64,000 nt of DNA from Sycobia sp. Sy_11 (taxonomy: Eukaryota; Arthropoda; Insecta; Hymenoptera; Epichrysomallidae), in contig JACCIC010000125.1 in the NCBI GenBank assembly GCA_018907035.1, forward strand, positions 1,600,514-1,664,513, read 5' to 3'. Under the pieces are notes generated by a model that searched no databases, had not been told where the DNA came from, and saw only the letters and a program-made list of their open reading frames with translations. The first letter of the stretch is position 1; each line of letters begins with the position of its first letter. A program made the position numbers and the translations under genes. Shown here piece after piece: positions 23,860 through 35,312 of this stretch.

Positions 23860-25170
23860 ATGGAACAACCAATTCAAATGCAAAAGTACTTAATCGAATG
23901 AAAAATGGAACTGCCATTTCGTAGAAAAGGATGTATACGTTTTCTTAAAGCGAATAAGAGAACGTCAAAAAACGTATATGTATACTGCTCAGAAAATTCT
24001 CAGAGGTTATCTTGAGTTACTCTGAGAAGATGCACAATGGTGGCATCGAAATTATGCAGTAAATATAAATATATTAGGGGAATTAGAAATAGAAATGAAA
24101 ATTTTTTCTTTAACACCGGCAGAATTGAGAAATCTGGAATATCAAATCAGCATAGAAAACAAGAGGCCTAAAAATCATTTCGGACTTTTATAAATACGAT
24201 AATGACGTTGATGGGCCACATAGAAGGATTTAGTGAAGAAAAACAGATAAAAACAATCTATTATAATATGCGTGCCGAATACTGCATACTCATACCACGT
24301 CATGCAGTTTGTCTAACCGCAGATATAATCCAGAATATTTGAACATAAAAAAAGAGTTTGAAATAGAAACAAAAATAATTGCCAACTCATTCAATAAATC
24401 CATTCATAAAAACAAGAGAGAGAGAAAAAAGATAAATAGACCATATACGCGGTCAAAACACAATATTGCAGTTATATACGATCAGGCTAAATGTTGTTGC
24501 AAATGTAAAGAGCCTGGACATGATCGTTTGAAATGTAGTTGTACGAGAAAATCTTTTGTTCATATTGCGGCAAAGATGGAGTGTACATCCGTGATTGTAA
24601 ATCTCATACACAGGAAAATGCATAACGGTTTGGCCTTGTAATGCAACAGGCCCAGCCCGAAAATCAAACTGCCAATTAAATAATCGACTATTCACCGAAG
24701 TTACGATAGGCGATTTAAAGTAGATGCAATTATTGATACAGTCTCCCTCAATTTATATGTAAATAAACGGTTGGCCGAGATCTGTTTAGATTACGGATTT
24801 CAAAATAAGGTAAGTAATTTAATGGCTGTACTATTATATACGATGGCTCAGAAAAGAAATTAGGCGATTTAATTTCGGGACCAATATATACAAAAAAATT
24901 AAGGCTTTGTTACGATTTCTGGTATTTAATACGTTAAATTAACCTATGCTTCTCGGAATGGATGCATTAAGAACATTAAATACTGAAATTCGAATAAATA
25001 ATCGAATTAATTCTCAAATAAAAAATTCACCAATGAGCATATTTGTAAAATTGAAGATATTTGTTTGACATATTGAAAGTCAAATCAAAAAATTATACTA
25101 GATGAATTTATTTCTGAAGAAAAGAAAAAATTAGAAAATATAAAAGCCAACACCTTATTTTACACTACCC
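23860..25170 (+). pseudogene. LTR retrotransposon gag and protease relic (Gypsy-like)
   Basis: A start region at 23860 is followed by capsid-like sequence (MTLMGHIEGFSEEKQIKT near 24190). A zinc knuckle, CCKCKEPGHDRLKC (C-x2-C-x4-H-x4-C), is at 24491-24532, with a second degenerate knuckle right after it in another frame. Downstream, fragments recall a retroviral-type protease (DTVSLNLYVNKRLAE near 24735) and LLGMDALRTLN near 24950. Stops are frequent. No LTR was assigned. The family is inferred from domain order only. Confidence 0.62.
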
Positions 25171-25284
25171 GTTCATCTTTTGTAGGTACCTTGGCGTCAC
25201 GAAAGAGGAAATATGTCCTAATCGTGACGTTCACAAATTCGTAAGAAAAACACCTTGGTTCCTTAAGGGCGGTTGAGGTTCCGG

Positions 25285-25324
<40 letters not shown>

Positions 25325-26077
25325 ACACCCAACAGTGAAGAAGAAGTTTTTTGTTGTTGTTATGATTTGTTTTGCTGTTGTGGTGTAAATAGAATAAATC
25401 TATGTGATATTTTCGTATATATATATATTTATGAAATTATTTCCTTTTTGCTATCAATATTTTCTTTAGTCATCCCCTAGATCGTGTTGCAGAGTTGCGT
25501 TACTCGTAGTATATATAACGTCTGGAAGAAGGGTGTTACATGTATAGGTTATCTTATCCTATACATGTTAATCACTATTACCAAGAAAAAGGGAAAAAGG
25601 GTAAGAGAGAGAGAGAGAGAGAAGGGGATATATATAAATATATATATAATATATAAAATTATTATTAACGCTTCTTGGCTCACTTGAGTAAGGGGTAATA
25701 GATTAAAATGTTTCTTTTTATATTAATTGCTATTGTTATGGTATGACCTGATATTTATAATTTTATAATTTTGATGATTAAGTAAAATTTCTATTAGCCA
25801 AGTATTTATTAATCTTAAGATTAGTTTTATTATAACATGAAATTTAACGGCTTCGTCGTCAATTGATCTATATAGAAGTAATATTAGTTCGTTGTTGATA
25901 ATACAATACAATATTGTCATTGCATTACTGAATAGAAATTTTCAATATATATTTTCTTATCTTATATCAAAGTTCGACGAATGAACGGAGCAACATCGAT
26001 TTTCTGTCACGGTAGGATGGCACGAGCATCATCTCTGTTCTCTCGGATGAGTCGATGCGGGAGCCTTATGACATTCG

Positions 26078-26134
<57 letters not shown>

Positions 26135-26451
26135 GCAAGAGGAAAACGGAGCAACAAAGAGCAAAGGAGGGAGCGCTCTTCCTTCTTAGCCATGCAGCGT
26201 TAGAAAATAAAACATCCTCGCACTATCGAGCCATAATCTCCATCCCAGCCCCGGACATATTGAGGCTTGCCGATATTATTCTTCAGCGCACCAGCATGCC
26301 GGCACCGAGGCTTAGCAAACAAATCATTCACCAAGTCTAGAGACGTGTCCACGTCTCCCCTGCAGAGGAAGCCGGCGGTATTGCCGCAAAAGAGAGAGCG
26401 AGTGAGAGAGAGCGAGTGGCGCAGCACCCAGATGATCAGCACTGACGAAGC

Positions 26452-26454
<3 letters not shown>
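25171..26454. repeat. Low-complexity region with CT, GA and TA microsatellites
   Basis: CT dinucleotides run at about 25288-25322, GA at 25600-25622 and TA at about 26078-26131. The DNA between is AT-rich without recognised genes. Open frames at 25981-26340 and 26200-26442 come partly from these repeats and are not supported. Confidence 0.85.
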
Positions 26455-26515
<61 letters not shown>

Positions 26516-26645
26516 ATAGAGAGAGAGAGGAGAGAGAGGAGAGAGAGAGAGAGCGAGAGGAGCGAGAGAGATAGAGAGAGAGAGAGATCGAGATCTAAGA
26601 TATCTAGGAGAGAGAGACTGAGAGAGAGAGAGACAGAGAGAAAGG
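26455..26645. repeat. (GA)n microsatellite
   Basis: An almost pure GA repeat with occasional interruptions. It creates an artificial Arg-Glu-rich open frame on the plus strand and Ser-Leu frames on the minus strand. Confidence 0.97.
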
Positions 26646-26939
26646 AAGAAAGGTCAACAGCTGCGGCTTCCTTCTTGCAAGTAGTTTTATTCTTATATAT
26701 ATTTTCATGTCACGAGGTAGGTTACCACTTGGAGTAATTTCCTCTGGCCCGTCGCCACGTTTATGATAGTAGTAGGTGTGCCACAAGACATTCCCGCGAG
26801 CAACCTTTCACATTCTTTTTGTCTTTTCCGCGAGTCAGTCCCCGTAGATTGCTTGGGTCTTATCTGCCATTGGTATTTTTCCCATGCAAGGAGTGGATTG
26901 TTCACAAGCTACCGTATAATATTGCATATAATAGTTATT

Positions 26940-27220
26940 GTTGCTATTATTAATAAATACTTCGTTAATATTTATATCCGCGTTATAGTTGCTATCATAT
27001 TCGTTCTCCTTGTTCCTATTTCCCTTTCTCGTTTTGGCCGGAGCCAGTGTGTGTGCAAGGAAGAGCACACACACACACATATAAAATCAGGTATATACGT
27101 CAGTAAACACGGTAAGTGCAACTGTAGTTTAATCTTTATAAATGGTGTCCCGATCGGAGAGCCAGCGACGTTTAGGCATCTACGGTACGCGTATAAACGT
27201 CCCCGTCCATTTTTTTACTG
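26940..27220 (+). repeat. 5' LTR-like copy (approximate)
   Basis: The 3' part of the putative 5' LTR; its similarity to 29755-29955 defines it. It ends just before TGGCGAC at 27221. A CA microsatellite lies at about 27065-27078. Confidence 0.5.
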
Positions 27221-27439
27221 TGGCGACAAAAATAATAAGCCTGAGTATCTGAAATAAGCTATTTGAAATAAAACAACTGTTCGAAGCGATTTGTACCAAC
27301 GACGTCAACAAGTAACAGAAATAAGCCTTAGGAATAATAATAATAATAATTCTGTTTCAAATTAATAATAACTATAAACAATTAATAATATACTTTATGT
27401 CCGAATTCATACAGAATAAAAATATTCATTCAGAATGAA

Positions 27440-28940
27440 CTACTAACAATCACCGAATGGACGACACCATGCCGAAACATGATAAAAATCTATTGTAAGA
27501 TTATCCTGATATCACGGAAATCTCGAATGCCTCGAACTCGATAGCTCTCGTGGCTAGCCATTCAACACAGACGCTGCCGGTCCAATGACGCATCCGAATA
27601 CCCAGGGGGGAAATAAAGATTTAACGGGACGATCCCTTACGGTCTCTATAATACCACTAGGGCAATTCCCACAACAGATAAATATCCCATAACAGATAAC
27701 TCCCCGGACCACGAACGCTACCACCAGGTCATAGCACGGATCTGACGGGGAATATTGAAATACCCCCAGCTACAGCAAACAGCTGACCGTACGTACCAGG
27801 CATGTGGCCAGATCCCCACTCAGCAATACTACAGCAGTAGCCGATAGCGTACTCGGGATTGCCCAATCTATCGACAGAAGCTCAGCCAGCACCCACGGAA
27901 ACCCAACCGATGACCTCGAATAGATCGTTTAAGACTCCATACCTAAAAGAAAGACGAATCGGACAGCTGTTACGACAGTGACGCGTACGGGAATCAGTAA
28001 ACAGTTTACGGGAATCCCTTGAAACGATGTTGAGGAATTGTCGAACGGCTGGAAGTGACAATGAATAGCATGGAAATCCCTGCAATAGATATACTACAAA
28101 GAATTCCCGGGCTTCTAAGCGGATCAGCACAAAAAGCTACAAAAAGTGGCACACATTAGAGGAATTTGAAGCAGCCTTGCGCCATCAATTTCGGCCAATT
28201 GATTATACCCTACATCTAGAGGAAGAGCTGTGCGATGGAACACAAGGTCCGAAAGAACCCATTTGTTCTTATCTCCGAAGAATGCGCGTCTTAATCGATA
28301 AGATGGTTTCCATACTCATTCTTGAAACATAACTGGACTGAATCTATCGAAATTTACATCCATCATACATGGATAAAATAGATAGAAATGATTTTCACGC
28401 AATCGATGAGCTGCAACTCATCGGGTAGCAAGTCGAACTAAAAAAGGAGCTCACAGGAAGATACAAAGAGCCACCACCTGCAGAGGACTGCATGGTCACT
28501 GCAGCAGCTTGCTCCCCATCAGAAAGAACGAGCAAACGCTCTACGTTAGCAGCCATTGACAATGACAAACTATCAATAATCAAAAAGACAGTAACGATAA
28601 TCGAATAATCAGCTTCGATATTGACTAGATACGCCAATGAGGAGCCACGTCAGTACAGCAGTCGACAGGAACACCGAAGAAATTACTGTCCGACTTCCAG
28701 CATTATCAGAGACACGCCACCACGGTGGACCGAAGAAACGATAAGTATGCCACCCAGATACCGCTTGCCACCCCCTACATACGGAAATCCTCCACCATCC
28801 TCTGAATACCAGTCCCCATCACCTTCTGACAATAAACACCTCTCACCACAAAGATTCAGAGATCCCTCGTCCAACTATGCCTCTCGGAGTCCGTCGTGTA
28901 CCCAAATCTACCATTGTAATGAATACGACTATGACTGACA
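27440..28940 (+). pseudogene. Gypsy-like gag, decayed
   Basis: The best region is 28146-28560, reading LEEFEAALRHQFRPIDYTLH, then YLRRMRVLIDKM and DKIDRNDFHAIDELQLIG with one stop. This is capsid-like and matches my memory of hymenopteran Gypsy gag. The C-terminal part (28621-28938, 105 open codons) is rich in Pro, Ser and Arg. Upstream, 27440-28130 carries the decayed N-terminal part. It lies between two LTR-like copies and has no pol after it. Confidence 0.62.
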
Positions 28941-28973
28941 ATCACGGCCACGAACAGCTAATCGCAATGAGTA

Positions 28974-28975
<2 letters not shown>

Positions 28976-29028
<53 letters not shown>
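28976..29028. repeat. (TA)n microsatellite
   Basis: Pure TA repeat following the gag relic. Confidence 0.97.
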
Positions 29029-29029
<1 letters not shown>

Positions 29030-29754
29030 CAAATAAAAAAATTAAATGTTAAATATATAGAAGCTAGTCTACTTGTATTATATTATATAGCTTATAATAT
29101 AGCTAGACACTAAGAGTGATTAACAGATTAAATAAGCGACCAATAAGAACTAACAAAATTATAAATTAAAATGAAATAACGTACTTTTAGTTTGTATAAA
29201 AGTGCGTTATTTTCTGATAGAAGTCCTGTTTATTTTCGGCACTTGCTGAAGAAGTCACCTTACAATTGAAGAAAGGGAAACAGCAAAATTCCACCGACCG
29301 ATCAGTCGTCTCCCGGTGTTCGTTTGAAGATATAATTTCTTGTATAAGAAAGGATACTTGCTTGCTAACAAGATATATCGCACCGAGCGAAACTCGAGAA
29401 GGCCAACAAAAGGGCAAAAATTCTATCTCTGAGTAAAGGTACTTCTTTCTCAAAAATAGAATTAAAAAATTTATTCTTTATGAGGTGCTCCTCGAAATCA
29501 TATATTAAACTCCGTAGGGTATTTCTTTTCTCTGCCAAAATCTAAACTTAGATTTTATCTCTGAGAGAAGGCGTTCCTTTGTCAGAAATGAAATTAAAGT
29601 CGTATTAATGATGAGGCGCTCCTCGAATTGCTAGATTTAGACTAACGTGGAGTAATAGAAAAGGGTCGATAAATCGACAGGATAGGGAAATCCATATAAT
29701 TAAAGCGTTATAAGAATAGCATGCATGGTAGTATACAGTGTACAGTCATTCCCG
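29029..29754. repeat. Non-coding part of the LTR element with a 130-bp tandem duplication
   Basis: Two similar copies of about 130 bp start near 29420 and 29553. Each has TATCTCTGAG near the start and ATGAGG(T/C)GCTCCTCGAA near the end. No protein is recognised. The minus-strand open frame at 29187-29453 is not supported. Confidence 0.6.
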
Positions 29755-29966
29755 CGAACTATTGAATAATACTTTTTTGCAATGTAAACTTGTTAATGTT
29801 GATATCTGCCTTATACTTTCTATCGTGTTCGCCTCCCCTTGTTCCTATTCCCCTTTCTAGCTTCAGCCGGAGCCAGTGGGTGTGCGCGGAAGTTATGTAA
29901 ACATACACACTCAGGTATATACGTTAGCAGATATACGGTAAGTGTAGCTGCATTGCAGTTACAATC

Positions 29967-30010
<44 letters not shown>
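29755..30010 (+). repeat. 3' LTR-like copy ending in a (TA)n array
   Basis: 29755-29955 resembles 26940-27130. The TA repeat at about 29971-30010 follows directly and hides the true end. Confidence 0.5.
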
Positions 30011-30018
<8 letters not shown>

Positions 30019-30430
30019 CAGTGTATCCATAAGTTTTGGGTAAAAAACTAGGGGTACAAAACACGCAATCAATGTGTATACTTTTTTCAAACATTTTGTT
30101 TCAAATAGTATTCATTAGAAGTAACACACAAGTTGGCATAATGTTCCAGTTACTTCATTGCGTTTAAAAACTCCTCTGTTTGAATGTTTTTAATTTCGTT
30201 ATCACAGCCTCGTGTATCACATCTATCGACACAATACGGTTCACATTCAAGTCCATTTTTAATTTTTGAAACATGCAGTAATCTAAAGGATTCAAAACAG
30301 GTGAGTATAGTGGCTGGCTGAGGACAGCAATCATTGTTTTGGCTAAAAATTGAGTGTAAATTGCCGCGGTATGGTTGGTGCATTATGGTGCGAGAGGGAC
30401 ACAACGCGCGCACATCTTCTTCTTTTTCAA
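30011..30430 (-). pseudogene. Tc1/mariner-type transposase C-terminal fragment
   Basis: A minus-strand frame reads LSQPLYSPVLNPLDYCMFQ at about 30282-30338, the third catalytic Asp region of the Tc1/mariner superfamily. It is followed by KLKTFKQ and a stop. The N-terminal two thirds are absent. The sequence just after the TA array, ATCCATAAGTTTTGGG, may be the remaining terminal repeat. It differs from the other mariners in this window. Confidence 0.6.
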
Positions 30431-30444
30431 GTCATTCATGATAA

Positions 30445-30795
30445 TACTTTGAACATGAATCGGTAATATCCCCAGATAAAGCATTGCCAAATTTAATTAT
30501 AATTTTTCATGATATAGCTTGTAAGAAGCAAGATAACATCGAGCATTTTTCTGCGTGGGGACAAATAAAAGTGTAGACTGCTTCTACCTATACTAGCCAT
30601 ATGTTTATATAACAAAACATCTTATCAGAAATAATATTAATATATTTGAAATTTCTTCTTTCATTCAAAAAATTTCTACATCTTCGGACTCTGGAAAACT
30701 ATAAATATAGATTTATTGTTAATGATAAAGATGGAGCGATGGATGATGGTAGATACAGAAAAGGCGTTCACTGTTCTGCAATAAAAAGAAATAAA
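30445..30795 (+). pseudogene. Polinton packaging ATPase, C-terminal part (relic 2)
   Basis: In changing plus frames the stretch reads ESVISPDKALPNLIIIF (30452-30502), a Walker B equivalent with His for the first acidic residue, then SVDCFYL near 30571. It ends with a block (DKDGAMDDGRYRKGVHCSAI, 30725-30784) corresponding to the C-terminus of the ATPase at 60997-61689. The N-terminal Walker A half is missing. Confidence 0.82.
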
Positions 30796-30840
30796 ATAAG
30801 TTTTAATCACTCAGTTCGATTTTACGCAGCATACAACAAC

Positions 30841-31560
30841 ATGCCGTACTTTAAGATAGAAAAGAATATCCTTAGCGAGCTCTTGCAAACTCATAACGCT
30901 ATTTTAAAAAAATCCGCGCTCTTGAAACTAGAGAGAGAGAGAATCGCGAAAAAGTTGTAGGTGATACATTGAAAGCAGTTATTACAACACTTGAAGAGTT
31001 AGTTGAATCAAAAAATTTAGAGTCCTCTATTCTCATTTCGATGAGTACAGCAATGTAAAGTTAACTAGATCCAGAAACAAATTGAGTTTTATGGTAAATA
31101 ATAATATTCAGTCATCTTCGATAAAAGATTATGATTCCGTTAATAATTTTGTCTCATTGGATAAGCCAATGATGAATTGGACATTAAAATCTGTGCACAA
31201 AGAAAATGTTAAACTGATATTTTGGAAACAACAAGTGCTCATCGGAAAAACATAGCAAAGCTGGTTCTACATGCTCATCGAGGAGTAAAAAATATTTCAA
31301 AATAATTTCACCGATGTTTCGCAGCAGTGCTAGACTTACAAAAAAAGAGAATAGGAGATCTCATACCAAAATATAAAATAACAAAGAAAGAAATTTGCAA
31401 AGAAAAAAATTCTTCAATACAGTTAGTATATTGGAATATTCCGGAGCTTTTGAAAGACGATGATTACTAATTGCCGAACAATCGTCTGGCAATAACAAAC
31501 ATGTCAATAAAATCCAATCCATTATTCAAGAGCTACGTAAAACAAGATAGATTGATATAT
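30841..31560 (+). pseudogene. Polinton coiled-coil protein (relic 2)
   Basis: The stretch begins at an ATG (30841) with IEKNILSELLQTHNAILKK, matching the N-terminus of the protein at 60027-60950. It runs through a serine-rich middle and ends near a block like the conserved 'YWD.P.EL..RL' C-terminus. Frameshifts occur after about 40 codons and again later. Function unknown. Confidence 0.75.
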
Positions 31561-31584
31561 TCAAAGGCATATTGATTAGTAGCA

Positions 31585-31790
31585 TAATACATTGAATGGA
31601 AATTACGATATCGAATACAATTAGCATGAAAACGTTAAATCTAATACTAAAGAAGCAAGTAGGTTTCTTATCGGCTGAAATTTTACAATAGGTTAGATTC
31701 GTTCAAGAATTTGAGTAAAATCACGAAGCTATTCTCTTAATCTTAGAAGTGAAACTGGAAGAATTTATTAAAAAATATAATCATTTGATA
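31585..31790 (+). pseudogene. Polinton fibre-like protein (relic 2), fragment
   Basis: NGNYDIEYN at about 31595 matches the 'DGNFDIENKRL' block of the protein at 59568-59993, and some coiled-coil-like sequence follows. The collagen-like Gly repeat is not visible. Stops interrupt it. Confidence 0.5.
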
Positions 31791-31879
31791 ACGAACGTAA
31801 CGAAGCATGATACAGACACAAATAATATCTACTATCGTCAAACATTTGAAGAACTATACAAATCTGCACGTCGTAGATA

Positions 31880-33062
31880 CGAGGGTGGATTGATATGTTT
31901 CCGGCCGGACCAAGAGATGGCGCCACTAGGCCTACCTTGAGGTGGCGTTCTATAGTACCATCCTTAGATAGATTGTAGCTATAGTTTCAGTCCGATAGCT
32001 ATGTTAGTTTCGGTTTAAGAGCACGCTGAACAAGACGCCTCTGTATTTTTCGTAAAAATGGAAAAGCTAGAAAATCGTGCTGTCATCAAATACTTTTATT
32101 TGAAGGGGTTAACGCCGAAAGAAATTAAAGAAGAGATGGACTCAACACTGGGGACATTCTCCCCATCATATTCAACCGTTAAGCAGTGGGTTTCCGAGTT
32201 TAAAAAGGGTCGTGTGAGCATCTATGATGCGCCTCGCTCAGGACGCCCTATTGAGGTCACAACTCCAGATATGATCGAAAAAATCCATCAAATAGTGCTG
32301 AAAGACCGCAAATTAAAAGTGCGAGAGATAGCTGAGACCTGTAAGATGTTATATGAACATGTACAATATATTTTGCACCAATATTTGTATATGGAAAAGC
32401 TATGTGCAAGATGGGTGCCGCGTTTGCTAATAGTCGACCACAAATTGATTCGAAAAAACATTTCTACCGCCAAATTGGCGTTGTATAAGCGTAATCAAAG
32501 CGAATTTTTGCGTCGATTCGTAACCGTTGACGAAACTTGTGTCCACCACTATTCTCTTGAAACCAAACAACAGTCTAAACACTGGATTGGACCAGGGGAA
32601 CCAACTCCAAAGCAGACAAAAGCAATTTTTCGGCGAACAAGGTTATGGCTACTGTTTTTTGGGATGCAACAGGTATTATATATATCAATTACCTTGAAAA
32701 GGGTAAAACTATCACTGTTCAATACTACGCAGTCTTATTGCAACGTTAAAATCAACGATCTGAAGTTTGAATTGATGGCGCGCCCTCCCTACTGTCCAGA
32801 CCTAGCCCCGAGTGACTATTATCCGTTTCCTAACCTCAAAAAATGGCTTGGCGGTAAGAGATTTGCGGACAATGAAGAAGTAATCGAAGCTGTAAATGGT
32901 TATTTGGAGGAACTTGAATGAGTTCGAATGAAAACGAATCAGTCTATAGAGATGGCATTTCTAGACTAGAACACAGCTATGAGAAATGTAATAAAATAAA
33001 CAAAAATTCTTAAAAACATTGTTTTTATCTGGTCAGGCCGGAAACTTATCAATCCACCCTCG
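31880..33062 (+). mobile_element. Mariner transposon with near-perfect inverted repeats, internally deleted
   Basis: The ends CGAGGGTGGATTGATA (31880) and its reverse complement (to 33062) continue as GTTTCCGGCC with few mismatches. TA target duplications lie at 31878-31879 and 33063-33064. The insertion is in the integrase of the Polinton relic. It is 1183 bp, about 100-150 bp shorter than full-length relatives. Confidence 0.93.
32058..32921 (+). CDS. Mariner transposase with catalytic deletion
   Basis: A 287-codon uninterrupted frame opens at ATG 32058. The N-terminal paired helix-turn-helix DNA-binding region spans residues 1-115 (including [14 protein letters not shown] and [20 protein letters not shown]). 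The first catalytic Asp is in [12 protein letters not shown] and the third in [14 protein letters not shown]. The segment that should hold the second Asp (H-D-N-A-R-x-H) is missing, so the D-D34D triad is incomplete and the protein should not catalyse transposition, although it might still bind DNA. The open frame despite the deletion suggests a recent origin. Confidence 0.85.
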   Translation: MEKLENRAVIKYFYLKGLTPKEIKEEMDSTLGTFSPSYSTVKQWVSEFKKGRVSIYDAPRSGRPIEVTTPDMIEKIHQIVLKDRKLKVREIAETCKMLYEHVQYILHQYLYMEKLCARWVPRLLIVDHKLIRKNISTAKLALYKRNQSEFLRRFVTVDETCVHHYSLETKQQSKHWIGPGEPTPKQTKAIFRRTRLWLLFFGMQQVLYISITLKRVKLSLFNTTQSYCNVKINDLKFELMARPPYCPDLAPSDYYPFPNLKKWLGGKRFADNEEVIEAVNGYLEELE

Positions 33063-33079
33063 TATAAGCGAAAAAAATA

Positions 33080-34358
33080 TCAGGTATGTGAATAAGTCTT
33101 TCCCGTTTTTTTTTCAAATTTTGAGCCTTTATTGTGAAAAAATGGTTATAAATGAATTATTGAAAGTATTGGCCATCGCTAGCTACAACTTTTTCCCATC
33201 TTTCTGGCAACATACGAATCCCGTTGCGAAAAAATTCGACCGGTTTGGCCTCTATCCAGTCATCCACCCATTTTTTGGCTTCCTCGTAGGAATGGAAGTG
33301 CTGGTCAGCCAGGCCATGCGTCATCGATCTGAAGAGATGGTAATCAGACGGAGCAACGTCTGGACTATACAGCGGGTGGGGTAGGACTTCCCATTTGAGC
33401 GTTTCTAAGTATGTTTTCACCGGCGGTGCAACATGTGGGCGAGCATTGTCATGTTGCAAAATAACTTTGTCGTGCCTGTCGGAGTATTGTGGCCGTTTTT
33501 CTCGCAGTGCGCGGCTCAAACGCATCAATTGTCGTCGATAGACCTCGCCTGTGATCCTTTCATTCGGTTTCAGAAGCTCATAGTAAACCACACCTAGCTG
33601 GTCCCACCATATATAGAGCATGAGCTTGGCGCCATGAATATTTGGCTTGGCCGTCGATGATGATGCATGGCCGGGTAGTTCCCATGATTTTCTTCGCTTC
33701 GGATTATCGTAACGTATCCACTTTTCATCGCCAGTCACGATACGATGCAGAAAACCCTTTCTTTTATGTCGCTGAAGCAGCTGTTCGCAAGTGAAAAAAC
33801 GCCGTTCGACGTCTCTCAGCTTCAGTTCGTACGGCACCCAATTTCCTTGCTTTTGGATCATTCCCATGGCTTTCAAACGCTTGGAAATGGTTGTTCGGTC
33901 AACTCCCAATGCTTCAGCAAGTTCTTCTTGCGTTTGACAAGAATCTTCATCAAGCAAATTCTCGATCTTCAAAGATTTGCGGCCGCCCGGAACGCTCCTT
34001 GTCTTCCACGTCGAAATCACCGCTTTTGAAGCGTCGAAACCATCCGCGAACACCTGAATCATCGACACAACCTTCTCCATAAGCCTCCTGAAGCAATCGA
34101 TACGTCTCGGCAGCAGATTTCTTCAAATTGAACCAATAAAGTGAAACTTCCCGCAAATGACGTCGACTCGGCTCAAATTTCGACATTTTCACGATATCAA
34201 AAATTTATGATGCGAAAAAATTTTAACTAATGTGTTAGTATGGAATTGTTGACATATGAATAAGCTTTGATTATGACATATGTAACCATTGAATACTCGC
34301 ACAGTATTGGTGGCGCCATCTCTTACAAAAAACGGGAAAGACTTATTCACACCCCTAA
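33080..34358 (-). mobile_element. Nearly intact mariner transposon
   Basis: Terminal repeats share GTGTGAATAAGTCTTTCCCG (the left copy has ATGTGAATAAG) and are flanked by TA at 33078-33079 and 34359-34360. Length 1279 bp is full size. It is nested in the same integrase as the mariner ending at 33062, separated by 17 bp. It carries a transposase with one frameshift. Confidence 0.93.
33157..34192 (-). pseudogene. Mariner transposase, single frameshift
   Basis: The minus-strand frame starts at ATG 34192 (MKMSKFEPSRRHLREVSLYW) and stops near 33950. The overlapping frame 34080-33157 carries the rest: EELAEALGVDRTTISKRLKA (helix-turn-helix), IVTGDEKWIRYDN (first Asp), LQHDNARPHVAPP (second Asp) and YSPDVAPSDYHLF (third Asp). 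All three catalytic residues of the D-D34D triad are present, and the protein ends WEKVVASDGQYFQ. One shift near 33955-33965 is the only clear lesion. An N-terminal region of about 80 codons precedes it. Confidence 0.9.
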
Positions 34359-35290
34359 TAGGACATACGTGGAATAGACGAATGATTTTCTAGAAATCAT
34401 TCGTTACTCTAAGGAGCAAAAGATTTTCCTTATTTATTCACTGTCATTGATATATTTTAAAACTTTGCAGGGGTCGTTCCAGTAAGCTTAAAGTGTGTCA
34501 GTGATATTACTATGCCTATGAATAATATATTGCAACAAGGACGAGAACAAACTGATCAAGGAAAAAAATTTTAGAATTCGCACTTTCAAAGTGAAAAAGT
34601 ATAAGATAAATCTATATTTTTCACAGAGTAATCTTTATGCAAGCATATGTAAATGATTTAATTGTTAAAAATGCAATGTGGATATAATTCAGTAAACAAC
34701 GAAACTAAATGGATGGATTTAGAATTATTATTTATTGAATTAATTAAATTTTTATTTTTATTATTTTTGTGTATTGATGTAATAATGTTAATGTATATAT
34801 TGATATTGTTACGTATTGTTTTCGATTGATTTGATTGGACTGTAAGATCAATGAAAAAAATATTTATTAATTTGTATACAAGCAGTCGACAAAAGTACAA
34901 TTAAAGTATTTTAAATGGATGGATATTCTACCAGATTTATACGAAGTTTATAATTCAAGAAATCGTCAAAATATAGGAATTGAGCATACAAATGTCATTC
35001 TAACAAATGAAAAAGCGATAAAGAAATATTTTCCAATCAAAAAGATGACTATGTGAAAAATAAAATAAAAAGTTGGAGATAATTTACAAATAAGTAAAAT
35101 AAAAAATATTTTTGAATAATAATATATACCAAACTGGTCAACTGAAATTTTCACAATAATAAGAGTTGTAAAGACTAATTTAATAACCTACCACATTGAG
35201 ATTATTATGATAAATCTATTTCTGGTGGTTTTTATGAGAGTTAAATTCAATAAACTAAGTATCCTCAAATTTATCTAGTTGAAAAAAAAA

Positions 35291-35312
35291 AATATATATA
35301 TATATATATATC
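35291..35312. repeat. (TA)n microsatellite ending the Polinton relic
   Basis: A short TA repeat lies exactly where similarity to the integrase stops, before the next mariner. Confidence 0.9.

Larger units (their letters stand above)
26720..29975 (+). mobile_element. Gypsy-like LTR retrotransposon, gag only, two LTR-like copies
   Basis: Two similar segments (about 26940-27130 and 29755-29955) flank a gag relic in the same orientation. Shared blocks include CCTTGTTCCTATT, GCCGGAGCCAGTG and CAGGTATATACGT. After the first copy, TGGCGAC at 27221 is a plausible primer-binding-site start. No reverse transcriptase, RNase H or integrase could be recognised in the internal 2.4 kb, so pol is deleted. 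Exact LTR borders are uncertain because (TA)n arrays interrupt both the 3' copy and the region after gag. Confidence 0.65.
30445..35290 (+). mobile_element. Decayed Polinton relic (lineage 2) split by two mariners
   Basis: ATPase end, coiled-coil protein, fibre-like protein and chromodomain integrase follow one another on the plus strand. This is the same gene order as 61689 down to 58552 on the minus strand of the young element, and the encoded proteins are plainly related. Thus it is an older copy of the same family in opposite orientation. Two complete mariners (31880-33062 and 33080-34358) sit inside its integrase. No other genes of the element are present on either side, so only a middle piece survives. 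Confidence 0.88.
31800..35290 (+). pseudogene. Polinton chromodomain integrase (relic 2), interrupted
   Basis: Coding pieces lie at 31800-31879, 33063-33079 and 34359-35290 on the plus strand, separated by two mariners. The first ends EELYKSARRRY. The 17-bp island between the mariners continues that reading, and the third piece has RGIDE, LFTVIDIF and a D-Q-G-K motif. After a partial internal duplication near 34620-34930 it continues with LPDLYEVYNSRNRQNIGIEH and PNWSTEIFTI. The chromodomain is lost at a TA repeat (35291). Numerous stops are present. The match to 58552-59505 is direct and extensive. Confidence 0.85.

Noticed and set aside
26267..26737. 156-codon Arg-Glu-rich open frame
   Set aside because: It is produced by the (GA)n microsatellite and has no independent coding signal.
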